Shown here in pieces: positions 42,745 through 50,463 of a stretch of DNA of 64,000 bases. The stretch spans positions 37,628 through 101,627 of IMG/VR virus record IMGVR_UViG_3300022674_000045; one strand, given 5' to 3'. Source of the DNA: a virus. Every line of letters starts with the position of its first letter. The first letter of the stretch is position 1. The notes under the pieces were generated by a model. The model ran no database searches. It was not told the origin of the DNA and saw nothing but the letters and a program-made list of their open reading frames with translations. The translations under genes were made by a program, and so were the position numbers.

Positions 42745-42922
42745 CCAAATCCTCCATTGGTTTTGATTTAAACGCTGGAAAGAACACTACGCACATCAGA
42801 TACGCTAAACAGATTGCAAGAAACAATGTTCCCACACTTTGTATCTGACCTGCATATTGAGCGAGCCTCCAGATTTGCATCCATAGTAACAATACAATTA
42901 AAAATCTAGTTGTTTTTGACAT
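42734..42922 (-). CDS. Small membrane protein
   Basis: The 62-residue protein has two hydrophobic segments (about residues 7-22 and 30-49) joined by a polar loop, with an acidic tail. GAGGA lies upstream. It overlaps the topoisomerase ATPase gene by 11 nt. A holin or membrane regulator is conceivable but unsupported. Confidence 0.6.
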   Translation of the reverse strand: MSKTTRFLIVLLLWMQIWRLAQYAGQIQSVGTLFLAICLAYLMCVVFFPAFKSKPMEDLDDE

Positions 42923-42924
42923 AA

Positions 42925-44202
42925 TTAAATCCTCACAACATAACCCGTTTGGTTAACAGATTTAGCTGTTCCGTTGGGAGTAATAACCCAGATAAGCTTT
43001 TTGGGTAAAAGCTTTCTTGGAATACTATTGATATCTTCAGTATACCCATCTGTAAATGCAAGGCATACATCACAATTCAATTCTTTTGCTCTATCAAGAC
43101 CGGGTTTTAGAGATGTTCCACCACGACCTTTAATATCAAATTGAATGTCACGAATCTTTTTGACCGCGTATTCCTTCTCTACTGCGGCATCTACTTCCAA
43201 TACGGTCGTATAGCAGTGACGGTCTTTTTCGATTATGTTCTTAACACCAGAGAGACCTTCCCGAACATCATCATCACTCATGCTTCCAGATGTATCAATC
43301 AAGACACAAATATCAAATGTCATGTCTCTCATCTTACCAGGAAACGGGGATATCTCTGGAATACAATCGTCACCTATTGTAAAAACATATGTCCGTTTAC
43401 GATTGATTCTTGTTGGGGATCTTTTAAACTTACTGAATCTTGTCCCTCTTACGAGTTTTCGTATTAGCTGATAATAGGGTGCCTTCGGTGGAGCAAGAGC
43501 ACCCTCTATCAACTGAGCTATATGAGCGGGAATTTTTCCTCGATCCTTATTAAAGCTTTTTACTGATTCCTTAATAATATTTTGTAGATGCTGATCTACT
43601 TTTCTTGAGAGAGCACTAATGTCAGAAACACCCTTAACATTTTCCATCCATTGTTTATGATCGTTAAAGGCACTACCTTTTCCATCCCCTGCACCACCAG
43701 GCATTTTGATCTCGATTACCTTTGCATCTTTCATCAATTCCAAGAAGTATTCTTCTGTTAGCTTTCCTTCTTCGAGATCCCATCGTGCTGGCAATTGTGG
43801 AGGCCAGGGTTTTCCATCAATAACAATTGGCTCTCTAATATTAGCTTGAACATTCACAGAACAATCTGTTGCAATATTCCATACTTTAATTTTAAGTTTT
43901 TGGCGAGAAACATTAACTTCATTTGCCAAAATCCTTAATAGACGTGAGATATGCTTATTCAACAAATGCATACCTTCATGCTCGATTATTTTGAGGATCT
44001 CTTTATCATCTGTTCTCTCAACCAGATCAGGTTCATATATTAATGATATTGTTCCATCAGTCTCTGGTTGAACCCCCATTATCGAACCGAAATTCTTTGC
44101 TGGTTTCCTTCTTATCCGCGAAAACAGATACCCCCAGTAATTATATTTTAATACGAATCTAGCAATTAAATGTTTTAATCTTTCGCCAGAGTTCTGTTCC
44201 AT
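42925..44202 (-). CDS. VWA protein with metallopeptidase-like domain (DUF2201-like)
   Basis: The protein is 425 residues from ATG 44202 (AAGGAG 6 nt upstream); a longer frame overlaps the ATPase gene. An HEGMH motif near residue 83 (IEHEGMHLLNKH) marks a DUF2201-type putative metallopeptidase domain. The C-terminal von Willebrand A domain has DTSGSM near residue 310 and a late FTDGYT, giving an intact metal-dependent adhesion site. It follows a MoxR-type ATPase, the usual partner of such VWA proteins. Confidence 0.78.
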   Translation of the reverse strand: MEQNSGERLKHLIARFVLKYNYWGYLFSRIRRKPAKNFGSIMGVQPETDGTISLIYEPDLVERTDDKEILKIIEHEGMHLLNKHISRLLRILANEVNVSRQKLKIKVWNIATDCSVNVQANIREPIVIDGKPWPPQLPARWDLEEGKLTEEYFLELMKDAKVIEIKMPGGAGDGKGSAFNDHKQWMENVKGVSDISALSRKVDQHLQNIIKESVKSFNKDRGKIPAHIAQLIEGALAPPKAPYYQLIRKLVRGTRFSKFKRSPTRINRKRTYVFTIGDDCIPEISPFPGKMRDMTFDICVLIDTSGSMSDDDVREGLSGVKNIIEKDRHCYTTVLEVDAAVEKEYAVKKIRDIQFDIKGRGGTSLKPGLDRAKELNCDVCLAFTDGYTEDINSIPRKLLPKKLIWVITPNGTAKSVNQTGYVVRI

Positions 44203-44212
44203 TGGCATCTCC

Positions 44213-45481
44213 TTATGATAAGGTACCCTCGCCAGCGGCAACAATCGGATCATAGAAATTTTGTTTGTATTTCTTTGACCCCTTCAGAAGGCTCAGATGG
44301 ATTTTTGTCATATACATGAAGGCTTTAGAAGACCGATCAAATGTATCAATCTGCGAAATGAATAATGCAGCTGTATCAATCGGCATCATCAATAGAAAAT
44401 CAAGCACATTCTGCAATTTCTTATCGTCATACTCGGGCATTGTGGTTGTCATGTATGTACAAAACCCAACCATCAATTCACCAAGCTTTGCATTATCATT
44501 GTTTTTCAATAGATCTTGAATTGCAGGTTTCACTTTATTGAATGACAAGAAAACATCTTTTGGGTTAATGTCTTTCTTATCTCTTGCAAACTCAATAAAC
44601 ATACGAGTCATGTGTGTATTTAACAAACCCGATGCTTTGATTTCAACTTCATCGAAGTCAATTGTGTTTCTGCGAATCTCCATCTTCCACAAATGATCCG
44701 ACAATTTCTCATAACTTGCTGGGTTTGCATATACCGACCCCAATTTTTGTGCTCGGAAATCATATAGATACTCCGGATGTGTCTGAATGAACTCGACAAC
44801 GAACGGATGAAAATCTTGTTCAATTGCATAATCCAAGAAATCAATTGCACTAACTTCCGTGTACACATGCAGCTGCCGTCTAAGACCTGCGGCATCTTCC
44901 AGGTTGTCCATTGAATATTCCGAATCGTCTGGGTTGTCGATTGAGATTACAAACCACCCTTTTGGAAATTGATGACGATGTACAGCATACTCATTTTGAA
45001 CCTGCCATAACAATTGCTGCAATTGATGGTCACCACGTGAGAACTCGTCAATTACAAATATTCCATATGTATCTTTATGCTTCGGAACGAAATCTGAATA
45101 CAACATTTTAAATGAATAATCTTCTGACCCCTCTTTCTTTACAGGGAATGGAATGATGAAATCATCCCTGGCTAAAACAGGAGATTTAACCATAATGCAT
45201 CCGAAGTCTTTTTTATTCTGTGGATTCTTTTCATTATGTGCACCGAAGATTTCTTGTGTTAGCTCTTCAGCAATTTGATAACAGATCTGTGTTTTGCCGA
45301 CGCCTGCTGGACCAATGACATGATAACATTGTTTGTCGACTTCACGACCTCTCGTCCACGCAGCAATCGTGTCCATAATATCATTTTTAATCAAGGTCTT
45401 AATTCGAGCGATTGACAAAACAGAAATGTTCAATCGCTCGAAATACTTTAATTCAGCTTCTTTCTTTGCGTCGTCTGACAT
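44213..45481 (-). CDS. MoxR-like AAA+ ATPase
   Basis: The 422-residue AAA+ protein shows Walker A GPAGVGKT at residues 57-64, Walker B GIFVIDEFSRG near residue 145, sensor 1 in FVISIDNP, and a DAAGLRRQ arginine-finger region. These match the MoxR branch. MoxR ATPases act with VWA proteins as chaperone-like machines, and the downstream gene encodes one. Confidence 0.85.
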   Translation of the reverse strand: MSDDAKKEAELKYFERLNISVLSIARIKTLIKNDIMDTIAAWTRGREVDKQCYHVIGPAGVGKTQICYQIAEELTQEIFGAHNEKNPQNKKDFGCIMVKSPVLARDDFIIPFPVKKEGSEDYSFKMLYSDFVPKHKDTYGIFVIDEFSRGDHQLQQLLWQVQNEYAVHRHQFPKGWFVISIDNPDDSEYSMDNLEDAAGLRRQLHVYTEVSAIDFLDYAIEQDFHPFVVEFIQTHPEYLYDFRAQKLGSVYANPASYEKLSDHLWKMEIRRNTIDFDEVEIKASGLLNTHMTRMFIEFARDKKDINPKDVFLSFNKVKPAIQDLLKNNDNAKLGELMVGFCTYMTTTMPEYDDKKLQNVLDFLLMMPIDTAALFISQIDTFDRSSKAFMYMTKIHLSLLKGSKKYKQNFYDPIVAAGEGTLS

Positions 45482-45514
45482 TACTTAACTCCTTTTGTTT
45501 GGTTGTGTAATTGT

Positions 45515-46462
45515 TTAGAAATCTATATCATCAAAACTGAATGTCTTCTTTCCTGGTGCAGCTTCTTCTGCTGGAGCTGCTTCTTGTTTCGGAGCTTCAT
45601 CAACTGATTCTCCTATTTCAAGAATGCCCTCCGGTGGTTTCTTTGTTCCGTAACCAGTTGTTGCACCCTTACCTTTTGACCAATCGAATTTATCATTGAA
45701 CTTATCAAGAGTGTCCTTGGTGAGCTTCAATATTTTCATTACTGCTTCATTTGGAATTTGAACTCCCTTTTCAAGTACGAATACATTAACATCATTTCCA
45801 TATGATGATGTTGCTGAACCCTTTGTAAGCTTGGTCACAAAGCGTTTGTTATTTACTACAGACTTCTCAAATTGTTTGCTCTGCTCTGTCACCGGAGTGA
45901 ATACAGGATCCAAATCTTCATTATAGCGATCATTCAAATATTCTGAAACATTTGAATATCTCATTCCCTTGCCACGAATGAATATAAATATTGGTTTCTT
46001 TTCCTCTGTTAAAATTGGACTTCCATTTGCATCACAGAAGATACCTGCAACCAAAATCTGTGCCCGGCAAGGATTGCAAAAATCATTTGCGGCACGCTCT
46101 GCTGATGTTAGAGGACAGGCACGTTTGTCTCCATTTGGCAAATTTGATGTTCCGTACCACGGAGCTGCTCCCTCTTTGTAAGAGAAACATTCAATTGTAT
46201 CACCTTTTCCTCTTTCGGTTTTAATCTTGGCAAGAATGTCTTTCGTATGTGTGATAACCATATGAACTTCATCTAAATTGTATTGCACACCACGAACTTG
46301 AAGCTTACCTGCTTGTTCTTCAACATTGATATGATTCTTTCTTGTTTTCCCAGCGATATATACACTGTGGAAAAATTCATCTTCCGGAGTTGTTGTTTCT
46401 CCGCTGCCGCCTTGAAACCCCATTCCTGAAAGGTCTTGAAAATCTTCAAACGATTCTACCAT
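45515..46462 (-). CDS. Candidate single-stranded DNA-binding protein
   Basis: The 315-residue protein ends in an acidic low-complexity tail closing with FSFDDIDF, the kind of C-terminus used by SSB, T4 gp32 and T7 gp2.5 to recruit partners. The core has a Cys cluster (CPLTSAERAANDFCNPC, then FC) that could bind zinc as in gp32. The N-terminal ~30 residues are Gly/acidic. GGAGG lies upstream. The core fold is not recognised, so the call rests on the tail and cysteines. Confidence 0.45.
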   Translation of the reverse strand: MVESFEDFQDLSGMGFQGGSGETTTPEDEFFHSVYIAGKTRKNHINVEEQAGKLQVRGVQYNLDEVHMVITHTKDILAKIKTERGKGDTIECFSYKEGAAPWYGTSNLPNGDKRACPLTSAERAANDFCNPCRAQILVAGIFCDANGSPILTEEKKPIFIFIRGKGMRYSNVSEYLNDRYNEDLDPVFTPVTEQSKQFEKSVVNNKRFVTKLTKGSATSSYGNDVNVFVLEKGVQIPNEAVMKILKLTKDTLDKFNDKFDWSKGKGATTGYGTKKPPEGILEIGESVDEAPKQEAAPAEEAAPGKKTFSFDDIDF

Positions 46463-46482
46463 AATTACTTTTCCTCCGTCTT

Positions 46483-47058
46483 TTATTTATTTGGTACCAA
46501 GCACCAATTTTGACCGTTACGATCTTCTGGTATTGTAACAATCGAAAACTCATTATTAAACCAACAACGAATATATTGATCTAACAAATCACTTGAAATA
46601 AATTCACAAATTTTTTCATAAGCTGGCAGCTCGATTAATTCCGGATCTTCAATTGTAATCGGATTAATCTTTCTGACTTTTGAATCTGTTATTTCGCCTG
46701 TGATCAATTTTGGATGTGGGCAATAAACAATCACCAAACGCTTACCAACCATACGATAGATCTCATTTCTAAAAAGATAAACATTTGTATCTAAATCGTA
46801 TGCAACACTTTTAGCATTTAAAACTCTGTCGATTGAGGTATGCTGCCGACACAAGATCCCTTCTGGTGCTTTTTCCTTACAAATTTCACAATCAGAATGA
46901 TCAACCGTGTATTTAACTCTTAGCTCGAAAGCTTCATCAGCAGCCTTTGAAAAATACGAAAGTATTCTTCGCTTGTTCAATAAAAACTTCACAATAGTAA
47001 TTGGGTATACCTCTGCTCCCAATTTTTCAATGAACTTTTCTACTGAAACTTGTTTCAT
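46483..47058 (-). CDS. Unknown protein with possible zinc knuckle
   Basis: The protein is 191 residues from ATG 47058 (AAGGAG 7 nt upstream); an upstream TTG/ATG extension would run into the inverted repeat at 47122. DCEICKEKAPEGILCRQH near residue 60 gives C-x2-C-x9-C-x2-H, a plausible zinc site. Not recognised otherwise. Confidence 0.55.
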   Translation of the reverse strand: MKQVSVEKFIEKLGAEVYPITIVKFLLNKRRILSYFSKAADEAFELRVKYTVDHSDCEICKEKAPEGILCRQHTSIDRVLNAKSVAYDLDTNVYLFRNEIYRMVGKRLVIVYCPHPKLITGEITDSKVRKINPITIEDPELIELPAYEKICEFISSDLLDQYIRCWFNNEFSIVTIPEDRNGQNWCLVPNK

Positions 47059-47121
47059 TAAATAACTCCTTATCTGTCGTTTTGAGAACAAAAAACCTTT
47101 TAAATTCCTTTCCTCTAGGAC

Positions 47122-47167
47122 TGTTGACATAATATTTTATCCATAGTGAATAAAACTTATGTCAACA
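47122..47167 (-). promoter_or_regulatory. Perfect inverted repeat with sigma70-like promoter
   Basis: TGTTGACATAA (47122-47132) and its exact complement TTATGTCAACA (47157-47167) flank a 24-bp AT-rich centre. Each arm contains TTGACA, a consensus -35 element. On the minus strand a GGATAA lies 17 bp downstream as a weak -10; the plus strand has a similar arrangement. The element lies upstream of the gene starting at 47058 and could be an early promoter with an operator or, in RNA, a long hairpin. Confidence 0.5.
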
Positions 47168-47204
47168 ATCACTAGAGTGACAGGACGTAATGTTTATTCG
47201 ATCA

Positions 47205-47220
47205 AGCGATTTCTATCGCT
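47205..47220 (-). other. Short hairpin after ARPP-1-like gene
   Basis: AGCGAT-TTCT-ATCGCT forms a 6-bp hairpin 3 nt after the stop codon. No T-run follows. Weak terminator or stability element. Confidence 0.35.
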
Positions 47221-47222
47221 CA

Positions 47223-48197
47223 TTAAAGAACCAATGACAAATACACAGGAACCCCACCTTGTTCGATCAAATCACCACCTCCACCGGACGTAGTATTGAC
47301 AAGGGTTGTTCTCAATGATCCATCTTGGCTCACTTGGTTTTGAGATTTAACATCAATAGACTCTAATATCGGAAGAATTTCCTGACGTAGATGTTGTGTA
47401 AAATCCTCCAACTGTTTTTTAACCTGATCTAATGTAGCATCGGCTGGAATATCAGGTAATATCAATGCAGATGGTTTCAACTTTCCCAGCATTTTCAACC
47501 GAAGCATTTCTGCTCCATAACAGCCGCGGATCAACAACTTCCAATATGCTTCCCAATGCTCACTACTTGGCATTATTTCAATACCAACAGGAACACCAGA
47601 GAACATAATGATTGCACCGATCTGACCATCAACAGGTTCAAACTCTGCTGCAAAGTCTTCAAGTGCATTTTTGATTTCTGGGGTATCATAGAAATAACGA
47701 AGATGCCCTCTATTTCCACCATAACCTGATCGTTGAACCGGAAGCCCTTCAAGCCAATTCTTAATACTACTCCACAACTTACCGTAACTATTGGCTTGTC
47801 TCAATGACGGCTTCAACAGGGCCTTTCTCAATGCGATTGGCAAAACATCTTCTTCTTCAGCACCATGCAAAAACCCACCTTGAGTTTCTTCAATACAACA
47901 TGCTGTGTTGAAGCTTTTTGACGAATGGCTTGCAACCACTCCAGACCCTGCCATGGCATGATCCTGTGCTCCCTTGCCTCTTACCATTATATTTGCTGGA
48001 ACAATTCCGGGCAAAGAGGCATCAGAGTTTTCAAATACCATGGTTCCATAACTTGTTGTTCTTCTAAACTTGAGAGTTTCCGGACCAGCTACCTCACCTC
48101 TGTTTTCCCCAAGAATAGGAACAACGGTCATCTGATCGACCGATTGAACATTGCCGATCTCAATACCACTGAATTTCAATTTATCGAAAATTGTCAT
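47223..48197 (-). CDS. ARPP-1-like protein (Ro operon)
   Basis: The 324-residue protein has GNVQSVDQMTVVPIL at the N-terminus, then a beta-rich region with VFENSDASLPGIVP, GKGAQDHAMAG and CIEETQGGF, then a C-terminal domain ending GVPVYLSLVL. This order resembles the ARPP-1 (DUF6569) domain, but I am not certain. The gene follows the Ro60-like gene with a 14-nt gap and a strong AAGGAGG site, so it is probably a partner in the same RNA-binding system. Confidence 0.5.
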   Translation of the reverse strand: MTIFDKLKFSGIEIGNVQSVDQMTVVPILGENRGEVAGPETLKFRRTTSYGTMVFENSDASLPGIVPANIMVRGKGAQDHAMAGSGVVASHSSKSFNTACCIEETQGGFLHGAEEEDVLPIALRKALLKPSLRQANSYGKLWSSIKNWLEGLPVQRSGYGGNRGHLRYFYDTPEIKNALEDFAAEFEPVDGQIGAIIMFSGVPVGIEIMPSSEHWEAYWKLLIRGCYGAEMLRLKMLGKLKPSALILPDIPADATLDQVKKQLEDFTQHLRQEILPILESIDVKSQNQVSQDGSLRTTLVNTTSGGGGDLIEQGGVPVYLSLVL

Positions 48198-48211
48198 TTG
48201 TGATGACCTCC

Positions 48212-49732
48212 TTATCCAATTAGTTTTTGATATTTCTGCACAAGCAGCTTCCGAACCAAATCACGATTTTCAACCATCCGTTTAAAGATGATTTCCGTTT
48301 CAAGGAATTTATAATCCGCTAATGGCATCGGTTCTACATCTTGTGCCAATCTTCGTGCTGTTCCCTGTTTAGCATCTGCGGAGAATACAGGGTTCAGGTG
48401 CATAATATTAAAATCGTGCCCTGCATTTTTCAAATGATTGTAGGTATGTTCAAACATACCTTTTACTTCATTCTCATACCCATCTGAAATAACAATGATG
48501 TTTTTAACTCCGCTGGCAACAGCATCAACCAATCCTCTCCACAATGGAGTTGCATTTGATGGAATTAATGCTTGGATTTGGTTTTTACTTGGGGTGCTCA
48601 TAACCTTCCCTCCGACATAGAAAACATCTTTAACATTATCTAATGCCGAAACTAAACAAAGGGACGTTAGGAACGGGTGTAACGGTCTCTGATCGCTACC
48701 GACCATTGATCTTGAAGCATCAATAACTACAACACATTCACCAATATCAACACGATCCTGTTTTTCACCTTTAAGTGTAATAGCTTCCATAATATCATCC
48801 ATATTATCAGGATCACCGGTCAACAATTTGTGATAAAAAGCTTTCCACAAATCATAAAGATCTTGGGCCTTGTAATTGACCGTAAACTTTTTCGACCCAC
48901 TTTTCTTTGCTGCAGACTCCAACTGAATGCTTTCTTTTGTAGAAGTCTTTGCCGTGTCATAGATTTCTGATTTGTCGATGGCCAGCTTATATGTGTTTCT
49001 GAAACCCATAACTGTTCTCTGTGGCATGTCTTTCATCAGCTTGCGAAACTCATCCACATTACCCGTTTGTGCTGCATCTCTCAATGCCCAATACTTATCA
49101 ATAAGTGGGTAATATGCTGATAGACCATGACGGACTGGTTCTTTGTCGAATATATGACGAACGACTGGATATGATTTTTCATTATATCGACCAATCCACT
49201 TCGAGAACAATTTCAAATCTCCATTAAGAATCTTGTAGAGATCTTGTTTACCAAGAGCATGACGAATAAGAGTTTTCAATTTCCCCTTGAAATTGACTGC
49301 TAGGGAATCCAACTCTCTACTATCACGATTAAAAATGTAATCTAATATAAGCTTTCTTGTTCGTGCATTGTTAACCTTATTGAATCCTTCTGCTCCAGTC
49401 AGCATCAGGAGGTTTTTAAGGGCGCGTGGCACTCGTTCTTTAATAAGGTTATACAATATCACCTTTGACTCATAATCCACAGCAAGCCCAGCAGGGACCG
49501 GCAGGGAGGCGGAATTGACAGGATTTCCAAGAAGCATATGACTCATTGCCCCTTTAGAAAATCCGGTTCCTGCCAATAAGGTTGTTAAACAGAAAAGTGT
49601 CCGATCATAATTGAATAGATCAACCCACATCTCAACAACCCTGTTAAATTGTTCATCTGCATCTTCATAAAATGCACCTTTTGGAACATATTGAAGGATG
49701 CCTGAATCTAGTTGTAATTCTTTTTTTGCCAT
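48212..49732 (-). CDS. Ro60/TROVE-like RNA-binding protein
   Basis: The 506-residue protein has an N-terminal all-helical region (about 1-310), including NARTRKLILDYIF and a KLKTLIRHALGKQDLYKIL segment. A C-terminal von Willebrand A domain follows, with VVVIDASRSM near residue 338 (intact DxSxS site) and IIVISDGYE. Helical ring plus VWA is the domain plan of Ro60 and bacterial Rsr. The strongest support is context: the 730-bp leader on the same strand is filled with tandem Y-RNA-like structures, the RNA partners of Ro. A different helical-VWA family (for example one working with MoxR) remains possible. AAGGAGG precedes the ATG. Confidence 0.6.
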   Translation of the reverse strand: MAKKELQLDSGILQYVPKGAFYEDADEQFNRVVEMWVDLFNYDRTLFCLTTLLAGTGFSKGAMSHMLLGNPVNSASLPVPAGLAVDYESKVILYNLIKERVPRALKNLLMLTGAEGFNKVNNARTRKLILDYIFNRDSRELDSLAVNFKGKLKTLIRHALGKQDLYKILNGDLKLFSKWIGRYNEKSYPVVRHIFDKEPVRHGLSAYYPLIDKYWALRDAAQTGNVDEFRKLMKDMPQRTVMGFRNTYKLAIDKSEIYDTAKTSTKESIQLESAAKKSGSKKFTVNYKAQDLYDLWKAFYHKLLTGDPDNMDDIMEAITLKGEKQDRVDIGECVVVIDASRSMVGSDQRPLHPFLTSLCLVSALDNVKDVFYVGGKVMSTPSKNQIQALIPSNATPLWRGLVDAVASGVKNIIVISDGYENEVKGMFEHTYNHLKNAGHDFNIMHLNPVFSADAKQGTARRLAQDVEPMPLADYKFLETEIIFKRMVENRDLVRKLLVQKYQKLIG

Positions 49733-49803
49733 TGTTCACAGTCCTCCTTGTTCAAGTTTTGTTTCCAACGTGGGAGATTCATATCCAATTTTTTAGTAGA
49801 TTG

Positions 49804-49828
49804 AAAAAATTAAAATCAAATAGATTTT
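49804..49828 (-). terminator. Possible terminator at the end of the RNA array
   Basis: AAAATC-TATTT-GATTTT is followed by AATTTTTTC on the minus strand, after the last Y-like RNA and before the Ro-like gene. It may end most short transcripts while letting some continue into the protein gene. Confidence 0.45.
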
Positions 49829-49836
49829 CCTTTAAA

Positions 49837-49910
49837 TTGTTTTGGGAGAGATAAATGTGATCCGTTGAATTTTCGCCATTCTGAAATCACATTCAGTCTC
49901 CCATAGACAA
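49837..49910 (-). ncRNA. Y-RNA-like element 5 (short type)
   Basis: The outer stem TGGGAG/CTCCCA (49898-49903 with 49843-49848) may extend with TTGT/ACAA. An internal loop has ACTGA on the 5' side and TTATCT on the 3' side. The perfect inner stem is ATGTGAT/ATCACAT (49886-49892 with 49855-49861). The top is a small hairpin (GAAT/ATTC). It has no tRNA-like module. The 5' strand repeats the array consensus ACTTGATGTGATTTCAG. Confidence 0.6.
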
Positions 49911-49924
49911 TTTTTGAAGGTTTT

Positions 49925-50048
49925 CCCCAAAGGTAGAAATGTAATATTTTGGTTTGAAAAACAGGGATTGAACCTGCTACCTATTGCGCCAATTGCAATT
50001 GCTCTACCAAATGAGCTATTTTCAGAAATTACAAAAAGTCCTTTGAGG
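49925..50048 (-). ncRNA. Y-RNA-like element 4 with complete tRNA-like module
   Basis: The outer stem CCTCAAAGG/CCTTTGGGG (9 pairs, one G-U), an internal loop ACTTTT/TTTCTA and the inner stem TGTAAT/ATTACA enclose a 76-nt tRNA-like module at 49950-50025 with encoded CCA. The module has a 7-bp acceptor with C1-A72 unpaired, a 4-bp D arm with GG in the loop, a perfect 5-bp anticodon stem, a 5-nt variable region and a T arm with TTCAATC. The anticodon loop reads AATTGGC, so the universal U33 is missing. A tRNA mimic inside a closing stem is the hallmark of bacterial YrlA-type Y RNAs. Confidence 0.65.
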
Positions 50049-50059
50049 GAAATTATTAA

Positions 50060-50141
50060 AAATTAGAAGTAGCAAATGTAGAAGATGATGGCGTCATTTC
50101 CACAATGATATTATCTGAATCTACATCAAGTCTTCTAATTT
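50060..50141 (-). ncRNA. Y-RNA-like element 3 (short type)
   Basis: The outer stem is AAATTAGAAG/CTTCTAATTT (10 pairs). The internal loop is ACTTG/TTGCTA and the perfect inner stem is ATGTAGA/TCTACAT (50120-50126 with 50076-50082). An inner TCATT/AATGA hairpin caps it. The outer 3' strand runs into a T-tract. It shares the ACTTGATGT..ATTCAG consensus of the array. Confidence 0.6.
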
Positions 50142-50152
50142 ATTTGTTTGGA

Positions 50153-50262
50153 GCCCGAAGTGATAGTTGTATTTAAGTGAGGGATTTGAACCCTATACGT
50201 TTGCTTTCAAGGCAAATGATGAACCAATCATCGTTCTGAAAATACAGACAAGTCTTCTGGGC
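50153..50262 (-). ncRNA. Y-RNA-like element 2 with tRNA-like module
   Basis: The outer stem GCCC(A)GAAG/CTTCGGGC has one bulged A. The internal loop is ACTTGTC/ACTATCA, and a 7-bp stem TGTATTT/AAATACA follows. Inside are a D-like arm GATGA-TTGGT-TCATC, an anticodon-like arm TTTGC-CTTGAAA-GCAAA (anticodon position TGA with U33) and a T-like arm AGGG-TTCAAAT-CCCT. Extra linkers between acceptor and arms make it a poor tRNA but a good tRNA mimic. No CCA is encoded. There is no long variable arm as a true tRNA-Ser(UGA) would need. Confidence 0.6.
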
Positions 50263-50269
50263 ATAAAAG

Positions 50270-50341
50270 AAGGGAGGGAGATGTGACACTTTAGTTACAT
50301 TTTCACGGCAATGTTGTATCAGAAATCACATCAAGTCCCTT
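50270..50341 (-). ncRNA. Y-RNA-like element 1 (short type)
   Basis: The outer stem is AAGGG/CCCTT (50337-50341 with 50270-50274), the internal loop ACTTG/CTCCCT, the perfect inner stem ATGTGA/TCACAT (50326-50331 with 50281-50286), and an inner ACATT/AATGT hairpin caps it. The 5' strand reads ACTTGATGTGATTTCTG, close to element 5 at the other end of the array. Confidence 0.55.
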
Positions 50342-50351
50342 TAAAATTTAC

Positions 50352-50419
50352 AATAAATTTGAGGGAGTCGAACCCTCATCTCACTACATTAATATGTATG
50401 AGTCAACCGATAATTTATT
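50352..50419 (-). ncRNA. tRNA-like RNA at head of array
   Basis: AATAAATT pairs with AATTTATT as an acceptor-like 8-bp stem. A T arm GAGGG-TTCGACT-CCCTC is perfect. The middle is one long hairpin (CTCATACAT with ATGTAGTGAG, one bulged G) instead of separate D and anticodon arms, so it cannot be a normal tRNA. It lacks the ACTTGATGT consensus. It begins only a few bases after the promoter-like motif at 50421-50444, so it would be the 5' end of the array transcript. Confidence 0.5.
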
Positions 50420-50420
50420 T

Positions 50421-50444
50421 TATTCAGATATTAATATATATAGA
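50421..50444 (-). promoter_or_regulatory. AT-rich phage promoter-like motif before RNA array
   Basis: TCTATATATATTAAT, three bases, TGAATA on the minus strand. It matches the copies at 6309-6332 (plus) and 60539-60562 (minus) in sequence and spacing. It lies between the gene ending at 50464 and the Y-like RNA array. Confidence 0.55.
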
Positions 50445-50463
50445 TATTAAAACTTTAAATGAA

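Noticed and set aside
50153-50262. A functional tRNA-Ser(UGA)
   Set aside because: Acceptor, anticodon and T arms exist, but there are extra linkers, no long variable arm and no CCA, and the module is enclosed by an outer stem. A tRNA mimic fits better.
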